Position numbers and translations under genes: made by a program. The notes beneath the pieces were generated by a model. It was not told where the DNA came from. It saw only the letters and a program-made list of their open reading frames with translations, and made no database searches. This document shows, in pieces, positions 9,401 to 20,009 of a stretch of 50,978 nt of DNA. The stretch is from Micromonospora craterilacus (GTDB taxonomy: Bacteria; Actinomycetota; Actinomycetes; Mycobacteriales; Micromonosporaceae), in contig NZ_POTY01000011.1 in the NCBI RefSeq assembly GCF_003236315.1, forward strand, positions 1 through 50,978, given 5' to 3'. Each line of letters begins with the position of its first letter. Position 1 is the first letter of the stretch.

Positions 9401-11310
9401 TCGCGCTGATCGGCGCGGTGGTGGCGGCGCTGGCCCGCGCCACGGCCGAGCCGCTCGTCGAGGACATCCACAGCGAGGGAATGCCGCCGCATTTGGCGCA
9501 GATCGGCGGCGCGGGCCTGGGAGCGGCGTTGTTGGCGTTGCCGGGCGCCATGGCCACCCTGGCCGCCGAGTTCGGCCATTCGCCCCAGGTGGTGCTGACC
9601 GCCGGCCTGGCCGCGTCCAGCCTCGGCCTGGCCGCGGTGGCCGCCGCCCGCCGGCAGGTACCGCAGTACCTGCCCTGGGCGAGCGCCGGTGTGGTCGGCG
9701 GGGCGACGGTGACCGCGCTGGCCGCCGTACCCATCGGCCTGCCGGTCGGCGTCTATGCCGCTGCGGCGGCCCTGCTCGGAGTGCTCGCCGAACTGGTCCG
9801 GGGCGCGACCGAGCCGCCGGCTGGCGCGGCGCATCCGGTCCGCCGCTGGTCGGTGCTGCTGGACGGGGCACTCCGGCTGCCCGACGACGGTGCGCGGCGC
9901 CGGTGGCGGGTGAGCCCGGCCGCCGGCGCCCTGGCCGCCGCCGCGCTGCCGACCATCCTGGCGCTGGTCTCCCTCGCCCCGGCACTGCTGGCGGCGCTGG
10001 TCGACCCGCACCGCACGCTCCGGAGGATCTGGCAGGGGCCGCCACCGGAACTGCTCACCCCACCACCGGCCGCGGTCAACCCGACCCATGTGCTCACCGC
10101 GCTGCTGCTCACCGCGACGGCGGCACTGGCCGCCACCGGCTTCAGCGGCGGCCGGCGCTCCCGGGCGGTGCCGGTGGTGCTGCCCGGTGCCGCGGTGACC
10201 CTGTTGATCACTCCGGTCGCGCTCGGCGGCGGCTGGCCGGCGACCACCCTCTCGGCGCTGGCGGTGTTCACCATCTCGATGCTGGGGCTGGCCCTGACCC
10301 CGCCCCCGGCCATCGAGGAGCGGGCCCGCTCGTTGCGGCTGGCTCGGGTACTCGTCTTCGTGATCGGCCTGGCCGCCGGCGGGGCGGGCCTCGCCGGCAG
10401 CCTCGCCACCCGTGAGCTGACCCTGTTCACCCTCGGTGGCGCGGTCGGCGTCGGTGTGGTCGCCGCGCTGTACGGCACCACCTCGGCGGCGCGCATCCTC
10501 GGCTGGCTGTTCGCCTCGCTGATGGCGCAACTCTTCGTACTCACCGCCGGTCTGGTGGCCGGGCTCGCCGCGGTCTGGTCGGCGTTCGGGGTGCTCGCGG
10601 TCGGCGCGGCGTTGCAGGTCGTCGCCGCCACCCTGCCCCGGCTGCGCCGTCCCGAGGCACAGCGCGAGGCGGCGACAGTGGAATGGAGCGGGTACGCGGC
10701 CGCGCTGATCGCGCTGGCGCTGGCCTTCGACTCGCCTCGACACATCGCCGCGCTGCTGGCCGCCTGGGGCGCGGTCCTCGGTGTCGCGGCGGCCCGGCCC
10801 GGTCGCCGGCCGACCGAGCGGCGCATCCTGTTCTGGGCGGTGGTGGTCTGCGAGATCACCGCCTGGTGGATCCTGATGCGGGTCGCCCACGTGGCGCTGC
10901 CCGAGGCGTACACGCTGCCGTTCGCGGCGCTGGCGCTGCTGGTGGGCGTCCTGGAACTGCGCCAGCGGGCCGACCTGAGCAGTTGGGTGGCGTACGGGCC
11001 GGCGCTGGTGGCCGCCTTCGTACCCACCCTGGCGATCGTGCTGGCCACCGATTCGAGCACGCTACGTCAGGTCCTGCTGCTGCTCGGCGCCGTCGCCGTG
11101 CTGGTCTTCGGTTCGATGAGCCAGCAGCAGGCACCGGTGATCGTCGGTGCGGCGGTCACCGCCATCGCGGCGGTGCACGCGCTGTTCAGCCTCGGACCGT
11201 GGCTGGCGTTGATCCCGGTCGGCTTCCTGCTGCTGGTCCTCGGGGCCAGCAACGAACGCCGCCGCCGCGCTCAGGAACGCCTCCAGACCGCGCTACGCGG
11301 CATGCGGTGA
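6406..11310 (+). CDS. Giant multipass membrane protein with N-terminal zinc ribbon (SCO7613-like)
   Basis: This 1634-aa protein has no known biochemical function. Residues 1-25 form a CxxC...CxxC zinc ribbon (Cys6, Cys9, Cys19, Cys22). A short charged helix follows (about 30-65, possible coiled coil), then a basic and proline-rich linker with a run of six prolines near residue 123. From about residue 148 to 1615 the chain is almost wholly hydrophobic Ala/Val/Leu/Gly helices, several dozen by eye, interrupted by one hydrophilic loop near residues 310-370 and a few smaller ones. The overall plan matches actinobacterial proteins annotated from Streptomyces SCO7613. The GTG follows GGAGGGG by 4 nt. 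It follows ugd after 93 bp, so co-transcription is possible but unproven. A role in envelope transport or polymer export is only a guess. Confidence 0.85.
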   Translation: MATFQCSSCGREFKPAVRCPHCGAHQPQWAEHLAEIEKSIAEMKAREAAIASEQRKLAAKMQAALFQRDILAHAGNTGDERSRQTARPRRVLRRRPPRRPPTDGAAPPRVPRQGATAGTEDPPPPPPVAPVWLDADDPEHPPEASSREVQNIPLGLGALLLGVAAVVFAVVATSSMDALARLGILLLATVLMLLAPPVLAKRGLTSTAETIAAVGLLLVPLAGYALWAVDWIGDDASGAVFAGVIFAVTAAVSAGYAGGTRLRAPRFATVLAAQPVVPLLAYDRITGPAGWALVLTVVAVLDLWLARSPVTVEQPLAGEVTPTASGRANTPRQRQADGRPEGAPEEAGELLDPTADAQAAPPTRPVPGLRELTWALHGVAVTVGLAYAVTALLRTTTVPGATGAGLVLLLAATVCLAGTLLLRRPPLPDIGAGVLTLAVIGALGRIASVALPGRSLLLIAAVITVTGLAVRAVPESARRGPQLAAAVALTVSGVVVAGSALRAGIAPVRAALPAWAADLDRYLAELAAAVGPAAWQLAASAFLLTVAAVLALPPEIRREFAVTGAALTALAVPASFGLAWTLAPWPMVLTAIGIGALGLSARTTRAALAHAVAAASVGLAGAGAALARPALTAAVLVALVLAGALIAAAPRIRLAPATADIVSAWAAGGAAFALPGAVAAFVAATLPSDATPTPGSLREATVPVLAASFLAVCATLGYAAVVQVSQRQIPVPLSVGTGLGALVVAAAGFGAPGATVADAWVGALLLVSAVLLFLAPSIDAGRRSDLTLDGSDLAAAAVTVALVATLLRIGAVLAPGGQLAVAAALVLVVAVAARAMPEQSRRGPVLGLAVGGVLIGLLAGWMALRGGVGVLATPGPIWHGDLSGWPAAPTGGTTWQGPIALVLLAVAAGILLPPPWRYDVSGVAVVLATIGAPAAFNLPWWSPVLIGGMVATVSGMAAVASVDPRAAMSRITVAGVVALHAAGAGLVRPWTTALALGSIALIGAVVAALARATAEPLVEDIHSEGMPPHLAQIGGAGLGAALLALPGAMATLAAEFGHSPQVVLTAGLAASSLGLAAVAAARRQVPQYLPWASAGVVGGATVTALAAVPIGLPVGVYAAAAALLGVLAELVRGATEPPAGAAHPVRRWSVLLDGALRLPDDGARRRWRVSPAAGALAAAALPTILALVSLAPALLAALVDPHRTLRRIWQGPPPELLTPPPAAVNPTHVLTALLLTATAALAATGFSGGRRSRAVPVVLPGAAVTLLITPVALGGGWPATTLSALAVFTISMLGLALTPPPAIEERARSLRLARVLVFVIGLAAGGAGLAGSLATRELTLFTLGGAVGVGVVAALYGTTSAARILGWLFASLMAQLFVLTAGLVAGLAAVWSAFGVLAVGAALQVVAATLPRLRRPEAQREAATVEWSGYAAALIALALAFDSPRHIAALLAAWGAVLGVAAARPGRRPTERRILFWAVVVCEITAWWILMRVAHVALPEAYTLPFAALALLVGVLELRQRADLSSWVAYGPALVAAFVPTLAIVLATDSSTLRQVLLLLGAVAVLVFGSMSQQQAPVIVGAAVTAIAAVHALFSLGPWLALIPVGFLLLVLGASNERRRRAQERLQTALRGMR

Positions 11311-11350
11311 ACCGGAGGGTCACGGCGGCGTTCGTCGTGGTGGGGTAGAG

Positions 11351-11397
11351 GGCGCGGTACGCCGCCGGGTTCGGTGAGCCGGGGCGCGGTACGCCGC
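11351..11397. repeat. 15-bp direct repeat pair
   Basis: GGCGCGGTACGCCGC occurs at 11351-11365 and again at 11383-11397 in the 111-bp gap between the convergent ends of the giant membrane gene and purE. No perfect terminator stem is visible in this gap, unlike most other convergent junctions in the window. The significance is unclear. Confidence 0.55.
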
Positions 11398-11421
11398 TGG
11401 CCGGCGGGGCGGCCGACCGGG

Positions 11422-11913
11422 TCAGGCCAGGGAGGCGCGCAGCGCCGCGTCCTTCTCGGCGACCAGCTGCTCCAGGTCGGCCTGGTACGCCGACATCCGG
11501 TCGAACAGGGCGGGGTCAGCGGTGCTCAGGATGCGGACGGCGAGCAGCCCGGCGTTACGCGCGTTGCCGATCGACACGGTGGCCACCGGCACGCCGGCCG
11601 GCATCTGCACGATGGACAGCAGCGAGTCCAGACCGTCGAGGTGCTTCAACGGCACCGGTACGCCGACCACCGGCAGCGGCGTGACCGAGGCGATCATGCC
11701 AGGCAGGTGTGCCGCCCCACCGGCACCGGCGATGATGACCTTCAGGCCCCGACCGGCGGCGGCCCGGCCATAGTCGATCATCTTGATCGGGGTGCGGTGC
11801 GCCGACACGACCTCCACCTCGTACGACACCTCGAACTCGGCGAGCACCTCGGCGGCGGCCTTCATGGTCGGCCAGTCCGAGTCACTGCCCATGATCACGC
11901 CAACGCTGCTCAC
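11422..11913 (-). CDS. purE: N5-carboxyaminoimidazole ribonucleotide mutase
   Basis: PurE class I moves the carboxyl group of N5-CAIR to C4 to make CAIR in de novo purine synthesis; it acts as a soluble octamer. The 163-aa length fits. The signature GSDSDWPTM at residues 9-17 carries the active-site Ser and Asp, followed by SAHRTP and the [11 protein letters not shown] nucleotide-binding loop. It starts with GTG at 11911-11913 with GGAGGGA upstream, overlapping the stop of purK by four bases (GTGA), so the two genes are translationally coupled. It is the last gene of the purK-purE operon. Confidence 0.97.
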   Translation of the reverse strand: MSSVGVIMGSDSDWPTMKAAAEVLAEFEVSYEVEVVSAHRTPIKMIDYGRAAAGRGLKVIIAGAGGAAHLPGMIASVTPLPVVGVPVPLKHLDGLDSLLSIVQMPAGVPVATVSIGNARNAGLLAVRILSTADPALFDRMSAYQADLEQLVAEKDAALRASLA

Positions 11914-13100
11914 GCGGATCCCTCCGTACCGTCGCGCAACCAGCGGGCCGCCCGGGCGGCCCGCCCGCGTACCTCGTCCAGGTCGTCGCCGAGCACCGTG
12001 ACGTGCCCGATCTTGCGGCCGGGGCGGACCTGCTTGCCGTACAGGTGCACCCGGGCGGTCGGTTCGGCGGCGAAAAGGTGGTGCAGCCGCTCGTCGACCG
12101 GCATGCCGCCCGGCTCGCCGCCGAGCACGTTCGCCATCACCACCACCGGCGCGGTCAGCGAGGTGTCGCCCATCGGGTAGTCCAGCACCGCCCGCAGGTG
12201 CTGCTCGAACTGCGACGTCCGGGCGCCCTCGATGGTCCAGTGCCCGGAGTTGTGCGGGCGCATCGCCAGCTCGTTGACCACGATCCGGCTGCCACCGGGG
12301 CCGGCCGGGTCGGCCACCTCGAACAGCTCCACCGCCAGCAGGCCGACCACGCCGAGCGCGGTGGCCAGGTCGATGGCGAGCTGCTGCGCGGACACCGCCA
12401 GCTCCTCCGGCAGACCGGGGGCCGGGGCCAGCACCTCGACGCAGATCCCGTCCCGCTGCACCGTCTCCACCACCGGGTACACGGCCACCTGCCCGAACGG
12501 CGAGCGGGCCACCTGCACGGCCAGCTCCCGGCGCAGCGCCACCCGCTCCTCGACGATGAGCTTCGTACCGCCGGCGAGCAGCGTCTCCGCCAGCTCGGTG
12601 GCGTTGGCGGCGTCGGTGACCGGCCAGACGCCCCGGCCGTCGTACCCGCCACGGGCCGCCTTGAGCATCACCGGCCAGCCCACCTCGTCGCCGAAGGCCA
12701 CCAGGTCGGCCGGGGACGCGACCGGGCGCCAGGCCGGGTTCGGCGCGCCGAGGGCACCGAGCCGTTCCCGCATCACCTGCTTGTCCTGGGCGTGCACCAG
12801 CGCGTCGGCCGGCGGGAACAGCTTCACCCCCTCGCCGGTCAGGGTGCGGATGTGCTCGGTCGGGACGTGCTCGTGGTCGAAGGTGACCACGTCGCAGCCC
12901 TTGGCGAAGGTACGCAGCGCGGCCAGGTCGGTGTGGTCGCCGTACTGGACGTCGGCGGCGACCAGGGCCGCCCCGTCGTCCGGGGTGAGCGCGAGCACGC
13001 GCAGCGACTGGCCGAGGGCGATCGCGGCCTGGTGGGTCATCCGGGCCAGCTGGCCGCCGCCCACCATGCCGACAACGGGCAGACCGGTTCGGGAATCCAT
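11910..13100 (-). CDS. purK: N5-carboxyaminoimidazole ribonucleotide synthase
   Basis: PurK is the ATP-grasp enzyme that carboxylates AIR with bicarbonate and ATP to give N5-CAIR, the substrate of PurE encoded just downstream. The 396-aa chain shows the N-terminal GGGQLARM loop, the ATP-grasp core with [29 protein letters not shown], and the metal-binding [17 protein letters not shown]. The purK-purE pair overlaps by four bases. A TAGGCT hexamer at 13110-13115 lies 9 nt upstream of the ATG, implying a leader of only two or three bases. I see no purine riboswitch. Confidence 0.97.
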   Translation of the reverse strand: MDSRTGLPVVGMVGGGQLARMTHQAAIALGQSLRVLALTPDDGAALVAADVQYGDHTDLAALRTFAKGCDVVTFDHEHVPTEHIRTLTGEGVKLFPPADALVHAQDKQVMRERLGALGAPNPAWRPVASPADLVAFGDEVGWPVMLKAARGGYDGRGVWPVTDAANATELAETLLAGGTKLIVEERVALRRELAVQVARSPFGQVAVYPVVETVQRDGICVEVLAPAPGLPEELAVSAQQLAIDLATALGVVGLLAVELFEVADPAGPGGSRIVVNELAMRPHNSGHWTIEGARTSQFEQHLRAVLDYPMGDTSLTAPVVVMANVLGGEPGGMPVDERLHHLFAAEPTARVHLYGKQVRPGRKIGHVTVLGDDLDEVRGRAARAARWLRDGTEGSA

Positions 13101-13109
13101 AGCGCCGCC

Positions 13110-13115
13110 AGCCTA
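13110..13115 (-). promoter_or_regulatory. Putative -10 of purK
   Basis: TAGGCT on the minus strand fits TAnnnT and lies 9 nt before the purK ATG, which would give a nearly leaderless mRNA. No convincing -35 is seen. Confidence 0.4.
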
Positions 13116-13151
13116 TCCGGGCCGGCCGCGACGGCGACCGCCGGATCCGGC

Positions 13152-15191
<2,040 letters not shown>

Positions 15192-15197
15192 CCGACG

Positions 15198-15203
15198 ACC
15201 ATA
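15198..15203 (-). promoter_or_regulatory. -10 hexamer of a leaderless DUF255 transcript
   Basis: TATGGT on the minus strand ends 6 nt before the GTG at 15191, with no ribosome-binding site between. It supports the shorter start of the DUF255 gene. Confidence 0.5.
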
Positions 15204-15253
15204 TCCAGCCGGCCCCACGGCCGCCGGGCGGACGCCGGGTGCCGGGCGGCGGC

Positions 15254-17785
15254 TCAGGAGGCGCCGTCGGCGCGGAGCGGGAGGACGTTGGTGGGGGCCT
15301 GACGGGCCAGGGAGCCGAGGACGGCGCCGATCTTGTCGGCCGGCATCGGCTTGAAGAAGTGGTAACCCTGGGCGGCGGTGCAGCCCAGCTCGGCCAGCGC
15401 CGACCGCTGTGCGGCGGTCTCCACCCCCTCGGCCACCACCCGCAACCCCAGCTCGTGGGCCAACCCCACGGTGCTGCGCACGATCGCTGCCGCCTGCGGT
15501 GAATCCGCCATTCGGAGCACGAACGACCGGTCGACCTTCAGCTCGTCCACCGGGATCCGGGCGAGGAAGGCCAGCGAGGAGAACCCGGTGCCGAAGTCGT
15601 CGACCGCCAACTGCACGCCCATCGACCGCAATGTGCTCAGCACCTGGTCGATGACCTCCAGGTCGCTCATCACCACCGTCTCGGTGATCTCCAGGACCAG
15701 CCGGTCGGCCGGCACCTGGTGCCGGCGCAGCGCCTCGGCGATCTCCGCCGGCAACCGGTGGTCGAGCAGGCTGCGGGCGGAAAGGTTGACCGAGATGGGG
15801 ATGTCCAGACCCTCCCGGGCCCAGCCGGCGGCGACCGTGAGCGCCTTGTCCAGCACGTAACGGGTGAACGGGCCGAGCTGATCGCTGTTCTCCACCGGCC
15901 GGATGAAATCGGCCGGACCCAGCCAGCCCCGGCGCGGGTGCCGCCAGCGGATCAACGCCTCCACGCCGGTCGGCGCTCCGGTGGTCAGGTCGACCGCCGG
16001 CTGCAACACCAGCACCAGCTGATCGTCGGCCTGCAACGCCTCCTGGAGCTCGGCGAGCAGGGCCAGCTGGTCGGTGCTGGCCGCATCTCGTGAGCCGTCG
16101 TACGTGGCCACGCTGCCACCGCCGGCCTTGGCCTGGTACATGGCGATGTCGGCCCGGCGCAGCAGCTCGGTCAGGTCGGCGGTGCCCGCCCCGGCCACCA
16201 CCACACCGACGGAAACCTCGACGGACATCCGTACGCCGGCCACCTCGGCCGGCGCGGCCAGCCGCTCGGCGATGTCCCGAGCCTGGCGTAGCGCGTACGC
16301 CGTCGGGGCGGTGCGGTCGTCCACCACCGGGACGGACGTCAGCAGCAGGGCGAACTCGTCGCCGCCGAGCCGGGCCAGCAGGTCACCGGAGCGGCCCAGG
16401 GTGCCGAGCCGGTTGGCGGTCAGCCGCAGCAGCTGATCGCCGGCAGCGTGCCCGAGCGTGTCGTTGACCTCCTTGAACTGGTCGATGTCCAGCAGCAGCA
16501 GGGCGACGGGATGGTCGTGGGCGAGCTGCCGCAGCGCCTGGTCACCCCGGCTGAGCATGGCCGCCCGGTTGGCCAGGCCGGTCAGCGAATCGTGCACCGC
16601 CTCGTACGACGAACGCGCGGTGACCAGCCGCAGCTCCCGGTGGGTCGCCGCGTCGTGCAGGGCGGCGGCCAGCGCGTCGGCGAAGGCGGCGAGAGCGTCC
16701 CGTTCCCGCCCGCTGGGCGGTGCCGTGCGGGGGAACCGCACCCGCAGCCGGCCGACCCGCGTGTCGCTCACCGACAGGTCGCGGACCAGCTCCTCCGGGG
16801 CGGGCTCGTCATCCTCCGGGGGCGCGATCTCCCGGTCGACCACCTGGCCGCCGGGGTCGGCCCGGTAGCGGCGCCACCGTCCGTCGCCCCGGACCACCTC
16901 CACGTCGGCGACCTCCGCCTCGAACAGCGTCAGGGCGCCGGTGACGCCCGCCGTGGCCACACCGCGCTCGTCGAGCTGGTTGAGCGCGGCCGTCGCCTCG
17001 GCGAACGACCGCCAGGTACGCCGCTCACGCTCGTCGCGCAGCCGCTGCCGGTAGGTCTGTTGGAGCAGCCACAGCGGGACGGGGAGCAGCAGCAGCCATC
17101 GGGGGTCGCTCTCGATCAGCACTACCACGAGCAGGCCGAGCACCACGTTGCCGACGAACATCAGCAGCTTGCCCCGCAGCGCGGCGAGCAGCGGGCGGCC
17201 GATCGGCATGCCGTGCCGCAGCGCCAGCATGACCCCGCCCAGCCATGCGCCGGCCAGCAGGTAGGTAACCGCTCCGGCGGCGACCGCGAGCGCGAGGGCC
17301 GGGGTCGGGGTGGCCAGCATCGGCTGGCCCAGGGCGGTGGTGACCGACACCGCGAGCGCGGTGGCGGCGGTCTGCGCGCCGGCGATGCGGACGACGTCCC
17401 AGGTCGACCGGCCCTCGTCCACCACGGACAGCGCCGTCCAGGCCAGCGCGACACCGATCAGTGCCGCGGCGGGCAGCCAACCGGGCGGGACCAGGTAGAG
17501 GCTGACGACCAGCGCGGCCTCGCCCCAGGTGATGCTGACCACGCCGGCTGCGGCCCGGAACCGCAGCCGGGCCAGCTGCGACAGGGCGAACGCGGCGACC
17601 GCGATGCCGAACCGGGCCAGGCCGCCGAGCGGATCGTCGGCCGGCAGCCGCACCGGCAGACTCAGCCCGACCACGGCGGCGATCAGCGCGGTGCTGACGA
17701 CGGCGGCCGTGAGCAGGTGAACCCGGAGTGGCGTACCACGGCCTGGGGGCCGGTCGAGCGAATGACCAGCCCTGCCGGAGGTCAC
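15254..17785 (-). CDS. Membrane-bound GGDEF-EAL cyclic-di-GMP enzyme
   Basis: This 843-aa protein can both make and break c-di-GMP. Residues about 22-245 hold a multipass membrane sensor resembling the MASE type but not assignable to a named family. A GAF-like or linker region covers about 260-390. The GGDEF domain keeps [14 protein letters not shown], an intact GGDEF at about residue 474, and an RxxD inhibitory site (RSGD) five residues before it. The EAL domain has an intact EAL near residue 609, [10 protein letters not shown], and AEGVET, so both activities look catalytically competent. The GTG at 17783-17785 has GGGAGGAGG just upstream; the frame extends to 17938 but that segment is not conserved-looking. 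It lies between a terminator upstream and the DUF255 gene downstream (62 bp), so it is probably transcribed on its own. Confidence 0.92.
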   Translation of the reverse strand: MTSGRAGHSLDRPPGRGTPLRVHLLTAAVVSTALIAAVVGLSLPVRLPADDPLGGLARFGIAVAAFALSQLARLRFRAAAGVVSITWGEAALVVSLYLVPPGWLPAAALIGVALAWTALSVVDEGRSTWDVVRIAGAQTAATALAVSVTTALGQPMLATPTPALALAVAAGAVTYLLAGAWLGGVMLALRHGMPIGRPLLAALRGKLLMFVGNVVLGLLVVVLIESDPRWLLLLPVPLWLLQQTYRQRLRDERERRTWRSFAEATAALNQLDERGVATAGVTGALTLFEAEVADVEVVRGDGRWRRYRADPGGQVVDREIAPPEDDEPAPEELVRDLSVSDTRVGRLRVRFPRTAPPSGRERDALAAFADALAAALHDAATHRELRLVTARSSYEAVHDSLTGLANRAAMLSRGDQALRQLAHDHPVALLLLDIDQFKEVNDTLGHAAGDQLLRLTANRLGTLGRSGDLLARLGGDEFALLLTSVPVVDDRTAPTAYALRQARDIAERLAAPAEVAGVRMSVEVSVGVVVAGAGTADLTELLRRADIAMYQAKAGGGSVATYDGSRDAASTDQLALLAELQEALQADDQLVLVLQPAVDLTTGAPTGVEALIRWRHPRRGWLGPADFIRPVENSDQLGPFTRYVLDKALTVAAGWAREGLDIPISVNLSARSLLDHRLPAEIAEALRRHQVPADRLVLEITETVVMSDLEVIDQVLSTLRSMGVQLAVDDFGTGFSSLAFLARIPVDELKVDRSFVLRMADSPQAAAIVRSTVGLAHELGLRVVAEGVETAAQRSALAELGCTAAQGYHFFKPMPADKIGAVLGSLARQAPTNVLPLRADGAS

Positions 17786-17908
17786 CGACCTCCTCCCGCC
17801 GACCGGGGACAGGACACGCGGAGGGCGAACCCGACTGCGGTCGTCATCGGCGCCCCCTCCCGCGCACGGCTCGGGAGACTTCTGGTCCCCCGGCGGAAGG
17901 CTAAGCCA

Positions 17909-17944
17909 AACCGGATGGTCGCAACAGGGGGCGACCATCCGGTT
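17909..17944 (-). terminator. Terminator hairpin after the 97-aa gene
   Basis: A perfect 14-bp inverted repeat (17909-17922 and 17931-17944) with an 8-nt loop lies 21 bases past the stop of the 97-aa membrane protein on the minus strand, separating it from the downstream GGDEF-EAL gene. Confidence 0.8.
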
Positions 17945-17964
17945 CGACGTGAATCATGCCCCGA

Positions 17965-18258
17965 TCAGGTGTCGCGGCGCTGCTCGCGCCCGTTGGCAAC
18001 CTCTACGGATGAATCCCTCATCACGGTCCCATCTGTCGGATCAGCGACCGTCAGGTCCGCGTTGCCCGCCTCGGCGGCAGGCTCCTGACCGGGGAACCGG
18101 TCGGGCAGCCGGCGCAACCGGGCGTTCATGTTGCGGATCAACAGCACGGTGGCGGTGCCGAGGACCAGGATGAGGAACAGGCCCATCGGACCGGCCAGGC
18201 CACCCGTGCGGGTGTCCCCGAAGTTGTTCTGGGCGAGCACCTGGGCAGCGGTCAGCAT
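17965..18258 (-). CDS. Small single-pass membrane protein near mca
   Basis: This 97-aa protein has one strong transmembrane helix (about residues 22-40, ending in LLIRNMNARLRRLPDRF) followed by a basic stop-transfer stretch and an acidic, low-complexity cytoplasmic tail. Its function is unknown. AGGAGG lies 6-7 nt before the ATG. It follows mca in the same orientation after 48 bp, so the two are probably co-transcribed. M. tuberculosis has a similarly sized protein (Rv1083) in the same place after mca, which suggests a conserved link to Mca or the membrane. A terminator follows it. Confidence 0.8.
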   Translation of the reverse strand: MLTAAQVLAQNNFGDTRTGGLAGPMGLFLILVLGTATVLLIRNMNARLRRLPDRFPGQEPAAEAGNADLTVADPTDGTVMRDSSVEVANGREQRRDT

Positions 18259-18306
18259 GGCGTTCCTCCTGAGTGCGGTGTGCGACCAGGGTAGCCCGCC
18301 GCCGGA

Positions 18307-19188
18307 TCAGCGGGCATGAGCCGTCTCGCGTACGCCGGCGAACAGGTCGGACTCGGGCAGCGGGCTGTCGACCATCGACCGGACCAGCTGGAAATCCTCC
18401 GTGGGCCAGGCCTGCTGCTGCAACTCCATCGGCACCTGGAACCAGAAGCCGTCCGGGTCCACCTGGGTGGCGTGGGCACGCAGCGCGTCGTCGCGGACCG
18501 GGAAGTATTCGGCGCACTCCACCCGGGTGGTGATCCGGGGGCCCTTGTCCGGCCGGTCCTCCCAGCGGGTCAGCCACTCCGCGTACGGCGACTCGATGCC
18601 GGTGGCCAGGATGGCCTCGTGCAGCGCCAGGATCTTGCCCTTGGAGAAGCCGATGTCGTAGTAGAGCTTCAGCGGCTGCCACGGCTCACCCAGCTCGGGG
18701 TAGCGCTCCGCGTCGCCGGCCGCCTCGAAGGCCGCCACGCTGACCTTGTGGCACATGATGTGGTCGGGGTGCGGGTAACCGCCCTCCTCGTCGTACGTGG
18801 TGACGACGTGCGGGCGGAACTCGCGCATCAGGCGCACCAGCGGGCCGGCGGCCACCGCGACGTCCTGCAGGGCGAAGCAGCCCTCGGGCAGCGGGGGCAG
18901 CGGGTCGCCCTCGGGCAGGCCGGAGTCGACGAAGCCCAGCCACGCCTGCTCGATGCCGAGGATGGCCCGCGCGGCGTCCATCTCCGCCCGCCGGATGTCG
19001 GCGATGTTGGCCCACACGTCGGGCCGGTCGAGCTTGGGGTTGAGCACGCTGCCGCGCTCCCCACCGGTGCACGTCACGACCAGCACGTCCACCCCCTCGG
19101 CGACGTACTTCGCCGTGGTCGCGGCGCCCTTGCTCGACTCGTCGTCGGGGTGCGCGTGGACGGCCATGAGTCGAAGTTGTTCTGCCAA
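18307..19188 (-). CDS. mca: Mycothiol S-conjugate amidase
   Basis: Mca is a zinc amidase that cleaves mycothiol-toxin conjugates, releasing a mercapturic acid for export and GlcN-Ins for recycling. The 293-aa protein fits the family (288 aa in M. tuberculosis). The zinc-site motif HAHPDDESSKG lies at residues 11-21 (His13, Asp16), with GGERGSVLNP and the second ligand motif YPHPDHI. The C-terminal half has TTRVECAEYFPVRDDALRAHATQ, typical of Mca rather than the MshB deacetylase. I placed the start at the TTG at 19186-19188: LAEQLRLMAVHAHPDDE matches the family N-terminus, with GAGGAG 8 nt upstream; the open frame continues to 19422 but that part is antisense-like. Its presence marks a mycothiol-producing actinobacterium. 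The divergent neighbour is the DUF4307 gene. Confidence 0.95.
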   Translation of the reverse strand: MAEQLRLMAVHAHPDDESSKGAATTAKYVAEGVDVLVVTCTGGERGSVLNPKLDRPDVWANIADIRRAEMDAARAILGIEQAWLGFVDSGLPEGDPLPPLPEGCFALQDVAVAAGPLVRLMREFRPHVVTTYDEEGGYPHPDHIMCHKVSVAAFEAAGDAERYPELGEPWQPLKLYYDIGFSKGKILALHEAILATGIESPYAEWLTRWEDRPDKGPRITTRVECAEYFPVRDDALRAHATQVDPDGFWFQVPMELQQQAWPTEDFQLVRSMVDSPLPESDLFAGVRETAHAR

Positions 19189-19394
19189 AGTTGGCGCTCC
19201 TCGTCTCTGCCCACCGGGGCACCCGCCCCTGGGCCAACCGTTGACCTGCCGGAATTCTCCCTGTCGCGGTACCGGCCCGGGCCGGCCTGTCATATTTGAC
19301 ACCAGCCATATCTGGCACCGAGTCGGGCAGGGATGACGGACCTCTGCCATTCTTGCCGATGCCGCCGACAACAACGCCAGGGAGATACCCGCCG

Positions 19395-19829
19395 GTGACC
19401 GAGACGCACGCCACACTTCCATCGGACACGCCGGTGTTCCCGTCCGGCCGGTACGGCCGCCGCCGCACGCCCGGTCGCCGCCGGCCGGTGCTGACCGCGC
19501 TGCTGGCGGTCGCCGTGGTCGCGGCGCTCACCGTCATCTCGGTCCGGCTCTACCGGCAGTACGGCGACCCGGCCTACGACGTCCAGGTGATCTCCTACAG
19601 CGACATCACGGACACCCAGGTGGTGGTCGACTTCCGGGTGAACCTGCCGGACGGCGGGTCGGCGGTGTGCGTGCTGCGCGCCCGGGACCACGCCGGCGCC
19701 GAGGTGGCCCGCGAGGAGGTGCCGGTGACCGGCGAAGCGGGGCAGCGGCACCTCACCGTCCGGCACCGTCTCGCCACCAGCGCCCGGCCGTTCATCGGTG
19801 AGGTCGTCCGCTGCCGACCGCCCGCCTGA
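19395..19829 (+). CDS. DUF4307 single-pass membrane protein
   Basis: This 144-aa protein has a basic N-terminus (GRYGRRRTPGRRR), one transmembrane helix (about residues 32-50) and an extracytoplasmic beta-rich domain of about 90 residues containing YSDITDTQVVVDFRV and VCVLRARDHAGAEVAREEVPV, the hallmarks of DUF4307. Its function is unknown. I chose the GTG at 19395, where AGGGAGA lies about 9 nt upstream; ATG codons at 19296 and 19359 are possible alternatives without good sites. It stands between mca (divergent) and greA (same strand), the same neighbourhood as Rv1081c in M. tuberculosis. Confidence 0.82.
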   Translation: MTETHATLPSDTPVFPSGRYGRRRTPGRRRPVLTALLAVAVVAALTVISVRLYRQYGDPAYDVQVISYSDITDTQVVVDFRVNLPDGGSAVCVLRARDHAGAEVAREEVPVTGEAGQRHLTVRHRLATSARPFIGEVVRCRPPA

Positions 19830-19957
19830 GGCCGCCCGCCGCGACCCGCCGACCCGGCCGCTGGCCGGCGCCGAGGTGACTGTCGAGGGGTGGCCCTGAC
19901 CGTGCTTCCTCGGCGCACAGGACGTGATCGCCGACACTCCTTGTCGCACCGCACTGG

Positions 19958-19963
19958 TAACTT
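19958..19963 (+). promoter_or_regulatory. Putative -10 of greA
   Basis: TAACTT lies 46 bases upstream of the greA GTG and fits TAnnnT. The resulting leader would be about 40 nt and carries the strong GGAGGAGG site. No -35 is clear. Confidence 0.35.
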
Positions 19964-20009
19964 AAGGGTTCACCTGTCAGCCAGCACGCACAACGGAGGA
20001 GGACCGCCT

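Noticed and set aside
6259..10890. 1543-aa open frame on the minus strand
   Set aside because: It is antisense to the giant membrane protein; its Gln/Arg/Gly-rich composition is the usual shadow of high-GC coding.
11311..11421. Terminator between the giant membrane gene and purE
   Set aside because: Only direct repeats and a weak 8-bp dyad with a 29-nt loop are visible, not a convincing stem.
15192..15218. Upstream ATG start for the DUF255 gene
   Set aside because: The -10 hexamer lies inside this stretch and the protein family begins at the later GTG.
17786..17964. c-di-GMP riboswitch before the GGDEF-EAL gene
   Set aside because: The only strong structure is the simple terminator hairpin of the preceding gene.
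19288..19301. TGTCATATTTGACA as a promoter or operator between mca and the DUF4307 gene
   Set aside because: It includes TTGACA, but no -10 lies at a sensible distance on either strand; an operator role cannot be excluded but has no further support.
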